DNA from: Perilla frutescens
Taxonomy: Eukaryota > Streptophyta > Magnoliopsida > Lamiales > Lamiaceae
Assembly (NCBI GenBank): GCA_026008535.1
Contig: BRKX01000002.1
Coordinates: 73,429,380 to 73,493,379 of the forward strand
Direction: 5' to 3'
Length of the DNA: 64,000 nt
Notes under the pieces: generated by a model
What the model was told of the DNA's origin: nothing
Databases searched by the model: none
Seen by the model: the letters and a program-made list of their open reading frames with translations, nothing else
Program-made: the position numbers and the translations under genes
In this document: in pieces, positions 1-10,987 of the stretch
Numbering within the stretch: position 1 is the first letter of the stretch
Layout: each line of letters opens with the position of its first letter

Positions 1-860
1 AATTAATCCCACTAATTAATTATCTCCGTCAGGACTCAAATTAACTAGCTAGCATGCATCAATTATGATCAGTAATTAAGCATGAAATCAAAAGCACTTG
101 AATATTTGAACACATTAATCGGAAGGGAAAAATAACAAGATTAAATTAAATACATAGCTTCAATCATGCTTTGCAAACCCTAGAATTAATAAAAGACTAC
201 TCACGCATAATTAAAACCATAGAAGTAATAGAACTAAGAATAAACATAAACATAATATAAATATGCAATAGATTAGAAAAACCGGAATGACGATTCGTTG
301 AATAAAACTTGAATTCTTCAATGTTGAATGTTCACAGCAAAACCTCGAAAGTAAAAAATAAGTTTTGAACTCTAAAATAATGAATAAAGTCTGTGTAAAA
401 ACGTGCAAGGCAGAGCCTTATATAGTTGGGGAAAAACAGAGCCCAACAAGGAAAGAAATAGAGCCCAATTTTCGGAACAAGGCGGCACGGACCGTGCCGT
501 TGCTACCGAGACTCCGAAATTCACTTGTCTGATGGCACGGGCCGTGCCGTCTGACAGCACGGTCCGTGCCATCGCGCACTCTCCGACACGCTCCACCGTT
601 TTGCTCTGTTCTCCCTCGTTTCTCGTCCGATTGACCCGATTCAAGTTGCGTTGCGACCCTCTCTTGATCCTCTATCTTTCTAGCAACTTTCCTCCTTGAA
701 TTGGATCTTGGATAAATCTCAAATTCAGCTCAAACTTGCACAAGAAACAACAAAACATCAAAAAGCACAAGGAAACTCGAAACTAGCATAAAAACTCAAC
801 AAATGCATGCATTACTCTACGAATATGAGTCATACAACTACTCAAATGCATGTAAAAGCC
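1..860. other. Repeat-derived DNA, probably old retrotransposon sequence
   Basis: No credible gene is visible. AT-rich flanks surround a GC-rich core at 470-660 with three near-identical palindromes, listed separately. The abrupt change in base composition and the palindromes suggest decayed retroelement sequence, but no coding domain, primer site or LTR boundary could be found. The assignment is inference. Confidence 0.35.
484..570. repeat. Three copies of a 15-bp palindrome
   Basis: Copies lie at 484-498 (GGCACGGACCGTGCC), 534-548 (GGCACGGGCCGTGCC) and 556-570 (AGCACGGTCCGTGCC). Each is an inverted repeat around one central base, GGCACGG-N-CCGTGCC. The central base differs in each copy and the third copy has one changed arm base. 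They sit in the only strongly GC-rich part of the first kilobase. Function unknown. Confidence 0.85.
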
Positions 861-891
861 ATGTTTATCAACCACCACCACGACGACTACT

Positions 892-963
892 ACTACTACT
901 AATAATAATAATAATAATAATAATGAATTGTAATAATAATAATAATAATAATAATAATGAATT

Positions 964-997
<34 letters not shown>

Positions 998-1012
998 ATT
1001 GTAATAATAAAT
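892..1012. repeat. (AAT)n microsatellite with interspersed GAATTGT units
   Basis: A run of ACT triplets passes into AAT triplets. The AAT blocks are separated by three copies of the word GAATTGTAAT, giving a compound repeat in which each AAT array is capped by the same spacer. Simple sequence, no coding capacity. Confidence 0.9.
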
Positions 1013-1055
1013 CATTAATTATTTATAATATTATTATTAGTATTTAAATCAGGAA

Positions 1056-2468
1056 AGTGGTTTGGGCATCACAGGAGTCGAATCTGGCGAAAGAAGCATT
1101 TTGGCCTTTAAGTTAACTAAAATTGATGAAATGGGCATATCAGATAAAGATCGAGCTGAGCAGAAGATGTTGTGCCCACAGTATTGGCACAGATTCAGAA
1201 GAGATAGTGAAGAAGTCATTCGCGGAAATTACAGGATTTTGTTGGCCGGAGATAAAGATGGCCGATCTGATCAATTCTGAAAGGAGTCGGAGCGGATAAT
1301 GGCTCCTAATGGGATCAGCATGCAAGGAAGAGATAACATCCTTAAAATATCGGGATCAACCCAACAATCTTAAAGATAAAGCTTATCCAGTCAGAGTCCA
1401 GCGGGGCACACTGAATCTGCCAGACGGTTGAAGATCCCTATTTTTGAGGATTTTATTTAATCCATGTACTCCTATAAATACTAGTTTCATAGGTTAGAAA
1501 AGACACAATTTTCGTACCTTATAATTCCGCACTTTTATTTTCCTATTTAGTTTAGTTTCAATGCTGCTTCGGCAACAAGACAATCTGGGGCCTTATGCTC
1601 GCATGGATTAGAATTTATATTTAATGTTGTTTATGTTCAGCGTTGGTGCTGGATGAGTTTTTATTTAATTCTAGTAAGTTTTCCTATTTATCATCTCTTT
1701 ATTTTCTGTAATTACAATTCCATCTAGCATGAGTAGCTAGATTTATATTCCGGGTTGAACAAAGATGAAGATTAACACACACTTAAAACTGATGAGGCCG
1801 TGTGGGCATTTTACTGTTTGATTGAGTTTCTGCCGAGTTTTGTTCCTATGCTAGAAAAAAACGTGTTTAATATGACTAATGTGGCTGATAATTCTTTAGT
1901 CATAAGGGGCATTCTAAAGCTAAAAGAATTAATGAATCGTGACTATGTGTTAATTCGATAGTAGTCGGGAACTTGGTGAGTTGTTGTGGGCACACAAGGA
2001 ATCAGTAAACACAATAAACTTGGGTTCGTCTAGAGGCTCAATGCTTCCTATTATTTAAATCTCTCAGGGGAACCGGGAGGTGGATGGTAGGTTAGGGGTT
2101 CAATCGACAACCAAACACTTTTAAATCTAAATTGAAAGGATGAATGAGGAGATGCGGTGAAGAATCCGATCTCTTGTGTGATTCAATTATATAGGAAATC
2201 AGTGTGCCCATAATCAAGTGAGTGCGAGTTAAATTGGAATCTAGTTCAATCTCGGAACCTTTTGTTATTTGATATTCTCTTTAGTTATTTTTGCATATTT
2301 AAATTCAGTAAGGTGACGATACAAACAAACCCCCCTTTTTGATTGGTGACCCGAAGGTAGAATTATATCAGCTCTCTATGGGATCGATCCTTACTCATAG
2401 CTAGCTACGCTCGTTGTGGGCACATGAGCATACAAATATATTTTTTAGCGCGAAACGACCGCACGTCA
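1056..2468 (+). mobile_element. Putative solo LTR (Athila/Tat-like), boundaries uncertain
   Basis: No ORF of note. A TATA box (TATAAATA, 1473-1480) lies mid-element, followed by a leader-like tract. The right end passes through a phrase like 'gggatcgatccttactc', then 'gcgcgaaacgac', and ends in TCA at 2468. These resemble the corresponding stretches of the complete Athila-type LTR at 51,941-53,524. The left end is not clear and no target-site duplication was found. It could also be a truncated LTR of a different Ty3 family. Confidence 0.45.
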
Positions 2469-3168
2469 GTACCAATATTATTTGGAACAAGATGACATTC
2501 CATCTATTATATTTGAACCTCATAGATCATTATTTTGGAATTAATTGTACTTTATAATGTTTATTTAGTGATATTATATTGTATTATGTATTATTTTGTC
2601 AAATGTATTGTCTCAGACAATATTTATATAATGTATTATTCATATGTTTGCTTTCTTAATACAATTCTATCAAAAAATTTAGTAGAATATGTACATAATA
2701 ATATGTTATACTAGTTTCTAAAATTTCTTGTTAAATTTTCAAGATTTTAATATGGTTTCCGTTATTTTTAAAAATTTTCTACAATATCAATATGCGATAT
2801 CGATATATCCGTAAAATTGAAATTGCGATATATGGTGCGATAACAATATTTTCATCCTTGTTCATAACTCATAAGTCATATCATATTCCAAGATATTAAA
2901 ATAATTTATAGATTGATGATTCTATTTTATTTAAGAGACTATCAATTCTTAATTTTCTTATTCATCATTCTTAGTTTAGCTGATTAATGTTGGTCTTAAT
3001 CTTAATCTTAATATATATAAAAACAAGAAAGTATGCCATTAATAGAAACTTAGTTTTTCCCGCCAAAATCACTTACTACATTTAGTAAGTTTATTTTTAT
3101 GTAACAATTTAATTTAATTTGTATACTAATTGATTAATCATTAATCATACTTAATCTTAATCTTAATC
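2469..3168. other. AT-rich intergenic DNA without recognisable features
   Basis: Very AT-rich and without ORFs. It ends in repeats of the hexamer CTTAAT (around 2996-3015 and 3150-3176), which supplied the target site of the MITE that follows. Confidence 0.6.
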
Positions 3169-3176
3169 TTAATATA

Positions 3177-3328
3177 CAGGGGGCGGTTTTTACAAGTAGG
3201 GCAGTCCTTTGACATAATTATCTTTATAACAAGTAGGGCCCTTTGATACGTGTGTACTTTGTAGCAATGAATAAAGGGCCCAATTTTAAATTTCGCACAG
3301 GGCCTCCGATAGGTTAGCCCCGCCCATG
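3177..3328. mobile_element. 152-bp hAT-type MITE with 8-bp TSD
   Basis: The left end is CAGGGGGCGG and the right end is CCCGCCCATG, whose reverse complement is CATGGGCGGG, an imperfect terminal inverted repeat of about 10 bp. The flanking octamer TTAATATA is identical on both sides (3169-3176 and 3329-3336). An 8-bp duplication with CAGGGGCGG-like ends is typical of plant hAT elements. Internally the word CAAGTAGGGC occurs twice (from 3193 and 3229). It is too short to encode transposase, so it is non-autonomous. Confidence 0.82.
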
Positions 3329-3336
3329 TTAATATA

Positions 3337-3420
3337 TATTAAAATAAATAAGTGATTATAAATAGAAAAATATAGAAATTTCCTCCTAAATACACTCAAA
3401 TGGAAATCCATATATTCAAT

Positions 3421-3464
<44 letters not shown>

Positions 3465-4986
3465 TACATACATCTTAATATATATAAAGATAAATAAGTA
3501 TACTTTAAATAGCAACTCTCATTTTCCCGCCCATTTGCACTTACCACAAATGAAAATAACAATTATCCCACGTCGAATTTTAAAATAGAATTGTTTTGTT
3601 TTAATATACTATAAATTATAATGGCCAATAATAAAATTCTCACACATTTCTTGATCTCTTATTTGGGAACGAGTATAGTTTGATTTTATTAGTTTAATAT
3701 TTAAATACATATTAAAATATTTGAATTAAATTTTGACAATTAAATATGTATTTTCGAAAATGTATTTAAGTTTAATGGTCAATAATTGATCTTATCATTA
3801 TAAATTTTTAAAAAATTGTTTATGTCTGTAATTTTAAATATATTTTAATCAATTAAATTATATTTATTATAATTTTAAAATTAAATGTATCCAACATCGA
3901 ACACCAACAAATATTAAATAATATTTATTTACAATGTATTTTGTAATATTCTGAATTAATAATAATTATGAAATGTATTTTGTAATTTTTCTTGCTTCAA
4001 CACATTATACTAACAGACAACAAGTCAATTTTGGAGTTTGCGCCTTCAAATTCAAATCACATATATTTTGAAAAAGAAATAATTAAAGGAAATGTTGCTG
4101 AAAATATATAACAAATCTTTTGTGAATTCTAGCAACGTTGTATGGTATTTAATTAAATTAAATAAATTTGAATTTTTGAATTCAAACTATATATATATAT
4201 ATATATATATTTAGTTAATTATATAATCATTAAATACCCAGATCAATATTAATATAGTAATATACATAATTAAATCTATTATTTTAAAAGGTAAATGTAT
4301 ATAATCAATATATTCTCAATCAAATATTTAAACTAAGTAAATATAGGTTACATGTTTTATAATATATTATAGTAAAATTATATATTTTTTTATAGACTAC
4401 AAGTATTCATCAACTTTATATTTCAATGTATTAATTATATATAAAGATATTTTACATTATATGTATAGTTTTAATACATATAATTGTATCTCTCACAGTA
4501 TTTTCACCTACTCCTCATTCTAGTGTGTGTGTTCTTCGTCAGCTTTCTTCCCTCTCAACTGTGTTTCATTTCTAGAATGGGTTACTATCGGTGAAGTTAG
4601 TTGTGGACTTAACCATCGCTGGGCTGGTGGTTACTTGGTGTGTTCATGGGTCTCCTCTGATTGTAACGAAATATACCCAAATATTAGTGATTGAGAAATG
4701 CCAGAAGGAAAGTTATTCCAAATTAAATCGTCGAGTTCACCGTTCAACGTTGAAGCGAAGAGTGAAATTCACGGACAATTTTGCGACCCTCTAAATCTGT
4801 ATTTCTTCGCCGATGGATTTTGTCCGGCGAGGAGATCAATTATGGCCCCAGATGCTTTGCCTATCTCCAGCAACCCACTTATTGACTGGTGATTCTGATA
4901 AATTAGGAAGCTCTCTCTCTCTCTCGCCACTATCCCTTTGTGTGTGTGTCGTGGATAATTAATCGTATTGGTGGATTAACGTTCAG
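3337..4986. other. AT-rich intergenic DNA with (TA)n tracts
   Basis: Contains (TA)n at 3424-3461 and a second TA run near 4189-4210. Blocks beginning TTAATATATATAAA recur near 3010, 3345 and 3475 with related flanks, so an old repeat family may be present. From about 4500 the sequence becomes less AT-rich, has a pyrimidine-rich stretch, and looks like the former promoter and 5' leader of the pseudogene that follows. No coding sequence was recognised. Confidence 0.5.
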
Positions 4987-7038
4987 GTACTTGTTGAGGG
5001 TAAAGGAAGTTCAAGAACAGCAATTCTCAACAGACCGTCATCTCTTAATGCTCTAAACACCTCCATGGTACGTTTGTTTAGCTATGTTCAAAATGCCATT
5101 TTTTTTTTCTTTTTTCTTTTTAAATATATTTTGAGTTTCTATCTCAGTTTGTGGAGTTTATATGGCATGTTTGAATCTTTAAATGGCTCAGAATATTATT
5201 GAGACGCGGTGGAAATTTAGTGTGTTTGCGTGTGTTTTTTTTTGGTGTTTGCTCGCATGTTATGCACCAATTTGAGGTTGTCAGGATTCAGTTTCATACT
5301 TAGGTGTGTGACTGGTACTATTTCAACTTGATTGAGACCCAGATTGGCATGAACTGATGATATTCTGTCTTTTTCAATAATAATTTTCTCACTGACAACT
5401 TGGAGTAAACTGGATTTTTGCTCAGTTTAGCTTGATTCTTGTTAGATATAATGCTTGAAATGCTTCTAATGATAGGATCAAGTAGAATTTAGTTTGCTGA
5501 TTGATTATTTTTGTTTGTTTCTTAGTTCTGGCCCTTAATTTATGTGAACTTTAAAATGTAGGTTGCCAGGCTTCACGAGTTGTAAAAAAACTGGGAAGAC
5601 AACCCCGCTGTTGGTTCTGTTTCTTTAAAGGTATTCACTCCCCGACACTGTTTCCCCCACCCAATTATTAAAAAAAATGAAGTGGGAATTCAATTTTATT
5701 TTCTTAGTCCTCAACCACTTCTCTCGCTTCTCTTTGAAACTCTCTCTCTTTCTGGTTCCTAAAAACCACTATGTGAAAAGGGGGTAATCAATTCGATCAT
5801 CTTCTCCATTAAAAGTCCATTGTCAAATTTAAGCTCTTGTCATAAGCTTCTTTTGCTCATCCCTTAATTACAATTTTTTGCCAGCATTAGCTTCTAAATC
5901 TAGTTGAAACTAAGTATTTAGTTGCAAATAAAATCTGAAAAAGAGCTGATGTTGGTGGTATTTTTAATCCTACATTCTAGTTTCAAATATGTTATGTAAT
6001 ATCATCAATGATTGCATGTATATTTCTATACTTAAAAACATCAATTTGTATTTGGAATCCATGAATTGGAGTTATGTGAGGAAAATCTGGAAAAGACAGC
6101 ACTTTGTGTTTTGAACTTGAACCCAAAATCTGGTTTGACTCATTGATTTCATTATTAAACAAGTGAATATGATTGATAAAAGATTATTTAAAAAGGTTTG
6201 TTAAAGGTTGCTGTTGAGGTTGGATGTTATTTTAAGTAATTTCCAAATGGAGTTGTGTAAGTTCTCTTTTCTTTTTCATTCTATGAATTGGGGCTGCAGT
6301 AACTTGGATGAATTAGTGAGTTTTAAATGATTATAGAGCTGTATTAAATTGGTTTAAAGCATTCGAGGTAAATTATGATTGTTTGGACTTGTTTGTATTT
6401 CCATGTCTCTTTGACCCTTAAAAATTATCAAATTTTACTACTTTGTCTCTTCTATTTCGAACAGCTCCTATTCATGAATTTGCCATCATTTGAGATCCAA
6501 TAAACTTGGTAGTTGTTAGTCTTATAGAATGTTTGATTTGTTCTAATTTCAGTGCATCAAATTCAGAACTCTTATTCATGTGCCTCCATTCGGGACATGT
6601 TTAAATCAAAATATAAGGAAAATTTATTATTTAAGTTATTATAGCAGTTAGCCACACTCCCATATTTCTACAAGATTGTGGGTTTTTATGGTTTTTTTTT
6701 CCCATGCAAGGCAATAGCTCAATTGTGGTTGAAATATTGCACCTGGGGCCATTAGTTTCGTCTTCTAACTGGTACGACAGCTGATTAGGCCTCCACATAT
6801 ATTGCCTATTCCGGGTGATTACTTTGGCTACTTGTTTGCTTATCCATTACCTGATGCACTTTTTCATTTTTATTTTCATCATGTTGATCATTCATTATCC
6901 TTGCAGAAACTTCCTTTGATTGAAGAACTAGGAAAGGTGGCCACTAATGATCCCTCTGTCATTGAGAAATTTTTAGGAAACCAAGGAGATACGGTCCATC
7001 CAGATCAGAATAGTGCAATACACACGATCTTTTTTTCT
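4987..7038 (+). pseudogene. 3-hydroxyisobutyryl-CoA hydrolase-like pseudogene (enoyl-CoA hydratase family)
   Basis: Three exon-like blocks keep splice signals. Exon 4987-5067 (AG before, GTACG after) reads VLVEGKGSSRTAILNRP and onward to NALNTSM, the N-terminal strand region of plant HIBCH-like proteins, which act in valine catabolism. Exon 5562-5630 continues VARLHEL, then hits an in-frame TAA (5583-5585), then reads NWEDNPAVGS. Exon 6907-7038 reads LPLIEELGKV and DPSVIEKFLG, matching a C-terminal part of the same family. The exons for the CoA-binding and catalytic core (the GGD-type loops) were not found in the 1.3 kb between blocks two and three. With the premature stop and missing core, this copy cannot make enzyme. 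The family call is from remembered sequence. Confidence 0.75.
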
Positions 7039-7259
7039 GTAAGTTCCCATTATTAGACAAACTTTGCTCCTTTCTAAGGAAAACATGTCTTATTTGGCAA
7101 GGGAAAGTCACTTTAAATACTACTGTGTTTATCAGTTATTCTCGCTGAATGTTTCTTGTTGCTGCATGTTGAGTGTTCACTTGTGGTCAGTGATCAATAC
7201 AATTCTGGCGATAAATTTAACTCTGGGTGTAAAGAAAAATTACTCTCATTTCAAATCAT

Positions 7260-7800
7260 CTTTGTTATGGAGTGCTGCCGTGAAAAATTATGATGGGGGG
7301 CTAGGGCCTCATCTTTGGCGTATGTCCATGAAGTGTCGCCATTAGAAGCCTCGCGGCCTTCTGGGACAGTTTAAGAAGTTCTCGTATATGGAAAGAGCTT
7401 CACGATGCAAGAAATTATGGTCCAGTAAGTGTTTCGATTTGTTAATTTTAGTTTACAATAGTTTTTTTTTTCAGTCTCTCTGTTTATTCTTTGATTCTCT
7501 ATAACAGTTATTAAAATCATTATAAAATTCAACACAATAGTGTTCCCATGTTAATAATATTTCTTACTATGCTGCAGGCATTTAATTATGGTGTATATCC
7601 TGATTTGGTTCCAAACAGTAAGATTAATACTTAATTACAGCAAACGTATTTTTATTGACGTATCATATATACGGCTGCTATTAATGTATGAATCGTGACC
7701 TCTCTTTCTGCTACCTTTACTAGTTATATAATAAAGGGAAAATCTACATGGATGCTGAAGCATGGAAAACCCGATTACGAGGCAATTAATGTATGAATCG
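7260..7800 (+). pseudogene. Unrecognised exon-like fragments
   Basis: Short coding-like stretches end at plausible splice donors. One reads RSLAAFWDSLRSSRIWKELH and on to NYGP (about 7345-7425). Another reads AFNYGVYPDLVPN (about 7579-7617, after GCAG). A third reads STWMLKHGKPDYEAIN (about 7741-7788). They are in sense with the upstream hydrolase-like pseudogene but do not match its family. I do not recognise the parent gene or genes. They may be more gene fragments or chance. Confidence 0.25.
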
Positions 7801-7813
7801 TGACCTCCTTTCT
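7681..7813. repeat. Direct repeat of about 27 bp, 105 bp apart
   Basis: The word TTAATGTATGAATCGTGACC followed by TC and a pyrimidine tail occurs at 7681 and again at about 7786, flanking about 78 bp. This is a short-range duplication, possibly a deletion or insertion scar. Confidence 0.8.
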
Positions 7814-10127
7814 AATAATAATAATGATGTTTCTCTCTCAAAAGCGGTTCACCTGCCTAATACCATGTTTCAGAGAAAGCAGTCTTACTCAACTTCTTCA
7901 TTGGTGTGTAAAATCTACAGGAAGCACAAAAATGGTCTATACCTGATGTTTAGCGGTGCTAGTTTGGAAAAGATTTATATTGGGGTTTTTTTTCCCTTTA
8001 TGCGAGAAAATAGAAAACTTGCTTTTGCTGATTTGCTAGAATTATGCCTCAAGGGATTTGTTGAGCAGCACATACATTCCAACAATGTACTTAACATGCT
8101 TTAAAAATTGAACGATACAAACTTACGAGATGGCTATTTATGGTTTACTTATATGATTATAGGATTTTAGTTTCTTTGTCGCTTCACTTAAGTTGCAATA
8201 TGTCTCATGAGATCACACAATTGGTGAATCGAGGGCGGACTTGCTCTCCTTATACACAACAAGTCCTATTTTCCATTGAGGAATCTGTTATCTGTAAATA
8301 TGCTAATATGTGAATCATAACACGTTAGTCATCTAAATATCAAAATGTTTAGCTTTTGCTAAATTAAATTTGGAAGATATATACTTAGCCATCTTCTTGC
8401 ACTACCACACCTAAGCAGGATTTGGTGTTGCAGATAGCCATACTTCAAGATATTATTCAGAGAAAATGAGCACTCTTAAGTCTTGGGCAAAACCATCAAA
8501 AGAAGAAACACCAAGTACCAGCAGCTCATAAATGAGATCAAGAAGCTCAAGCATCTTTTGCAGAAAGCATTTGAAAATACTGATGGTTCAACACTATGGC
8601 TACTAATTTTGAACAACAATTGAAAATTATACACACGATGATTGAAACTGAGTACTACTAGTATCAAACCATAAATAACTCTCCTTAATATTGGAATCAC
8701 ATTTTTGGTTGAAATAATTGAATTCAAAGGCAAAATCAAGTTCAGAGTACATAATATGAGTAAAACATCTACACAAGTACATCACCCAACTAAATAAACT
8801 CGGGGTAATGTGAGAGTTCATCATAAATTACCAATTATGAAGAAACTACGGTCACAAAATGAATTTTCGTCACCATAAAGTCAGCATTTCTTTCTCATTC
8901 TTCAGCAGCTTACATTGACATGAGACCCTCCACTTCTTCAAAAGACAAAATCTACAGGTCCAAATCATCATTCTTTTAATATATAAAAAAAATTATAACA
9001 ATGTAATAAAATAGTCAAATACAACGATGAGGACAATACAAACAATATAAGAAACAAAATCAAACCCCCCAGGATGACACTCTCTCTGCCTTATCTAAAT
9101 AGAAGAAACACAAACAACCACCTGTTCAAATTATACCAGTTTCTATTGGGAATTTATAACTCACCAGAACAACAATGACATGAGCTCCAATTTAAGGTAC
9201 TAACCAAATAAAACTAAAAAAATCAATTGATCTACTGTCAAAATCATGTTCCATCATATTGCAGCTCTTCAGTCCATTAAGAAAAAAATGGAAAGATAAG
9301 TGTGACCCTAATTTTTTCCAACATCATCTAAAACTGAATGACAAACATAATTTCTTCGGCTCTTACGACAGAGGTTATCATGCATGTAAGTGTTGAAGTA
9401 CCGATCTCCATGATTGCCAGCATTGCATCTCCAGTTGTAATGCAGGACATTCTAAATCAGCCCTCTATATGCTGAAATAAAAATACTAAAGCAGTAATTA
9501 GCCCTCCAAATGAGCGCGAGTGATATAGAAAGAAAGGGAGGGGATAGCAACCATCAAATACAAATGCAATAGAGTGGAAATAGACTAATTGCGGTCACAG
9601 ACGCATCCACGATCTTTTCTTCCGTAATCTGCTTCTCTTAGTTCTGAAAAACATTTCATTTGACTTTCAGATAAGCCGAATAATGGTCTATGCTCCGATT
9701 TACCTGAACCAATTAACATCCATCTTATTTTTTTAATAATCACCCAATAAAAAAAATTAAAGCCTTTCAATTGGGGTTAATTGAATCGCTCATAGAGTCA
9801 TTTTGTCAAACAGGTGCGGCACTAATTTAACCCTTTAGAAAAATCCCACAACCAATTTCAAGAACTGAGATAAAAATGTATTTATCAGTTAGATTTTTCT
9901 ACCTTGTACCGAAGAAGACATTTCTCTGCTCGCCGCCGATATTTCTCCAAGTGAAAGAGTAAGCCAAAAAATGTGAGCGCTCCTGCACTATCCCTATCTT
10001 GTCTTGCTGGAGGCAGATTTTCTAAAAAAAGCGGTTGATTTTTCGGATTGGTTCTCGCCAGAAATTTTACCCAGTGTCAATTCCAATCCACAGCAAGGTT
10101 ACTGTTCACACTGCAACAGAGGCGTCC
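7814..10127. other. Intergenic DNA, no gene supported
   Basis: Only short open frames with no recognisable domain, repeated motif or splice structure. An A-rich stretch lies at 8980-9010. Nothing in this interval could be assigned. Confidence 0.5.
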
Positions 10128-10187
10128 ACGCGGCAGCATCTCAGAAGCACAATGCATACGCGGCAGCATCTCAGAAGCACAATGGAT
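10128..10187. repeat. 30-bp tandem duplication
   Basis: Two adjacent 30-bp units begin ACGCGGCAGCATCTCAGAAG; they are identical except at the end of the second unit. They lie about 370 bp upstream of the SDR-like start codon. Confidence 0.85.
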
Positions 10188-10550
10188 TGAAGGGGGTGTA
10201 GGATCGACCCACCCGAATTGTGAAAATCCCCACCATTAGTAGTAGGACCATTACCGTGGCTTTAATGCAGTAATAACTACGCCGCTCTGGATTCATTTTC
10301 GAAAGGAAATCACAGATCATACGCCTCACTCACTCCAATCTACAACGTCATTGTAGCCGTTGATTCTTCAGCCTATCTAACCATCCATATTGATTCTGAA
10401 TCCTTTGTAATGTTTTTTGTTTGAAGACGCGGCTGCTGAAACGATTTTCACGTTTCACTAAATCGATTCGTCTATATCATCCACCACCCTTTTTTTTTTT
10501 TTTCCTCCAAGAAAGCTCTTCTTTTGTTTCTGCTTGAATTGAAGAAGAGC

Positions 10551-10956
10551 ATGGAAAATCAGGGGAAAAGGGTTTTGCTGACTTCCAATGGCGACGACAT
10601 TTCTCTCAACATAGCTCGCAATTTAGCTCAGCGGGGATGCCGGTATTCACTTTTGACTCTTGTTATTGATATTTAGCGCTGTGATTTTTCTTTTGGTTTT
10701 GGTTATTGTTGATCGGCGTTTGCTTGTTGGATGTAGGTTGGTTTTGATGGGGAATCAGGGGCAGCTGAGGAGCGCGGCGGAGAAGATTAAGGATTCGTTG
10801 GACGGCGTTGTTTTGGTGGAGGTGGTGGGTTTGGATATGGAGGATGAGAGAGAAGGGGCTTTCGATGAAGCGGTGGAGAAGGGAAGGAGACTCCTCGCCG
10901 GAGTGGATGCTTTAGTCAACGCTTACTCTTACGAAGGTCAATCCATTGTGTTTCCT

Positions 10957-10987
<31 letters not shown>

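Noticed and set aside
403..699. 98-codon plus frame over the GC-rich palindrome block
   Set aside because: The frame exists because the block is GC-rich. The residues follow the repeated palindromes and show no domain.
7741..7788. Fragment of a pathogen-related protein (WMLKHGKPDYEAIN)
   Set aside because: Too short and only loosely similar to remembered sequences. Left as unrecognised.
9585..9770. 61-codon minus frame upstream of the SDR-like gene
   Set aside because: Nothing recognisable and no supporting signals.
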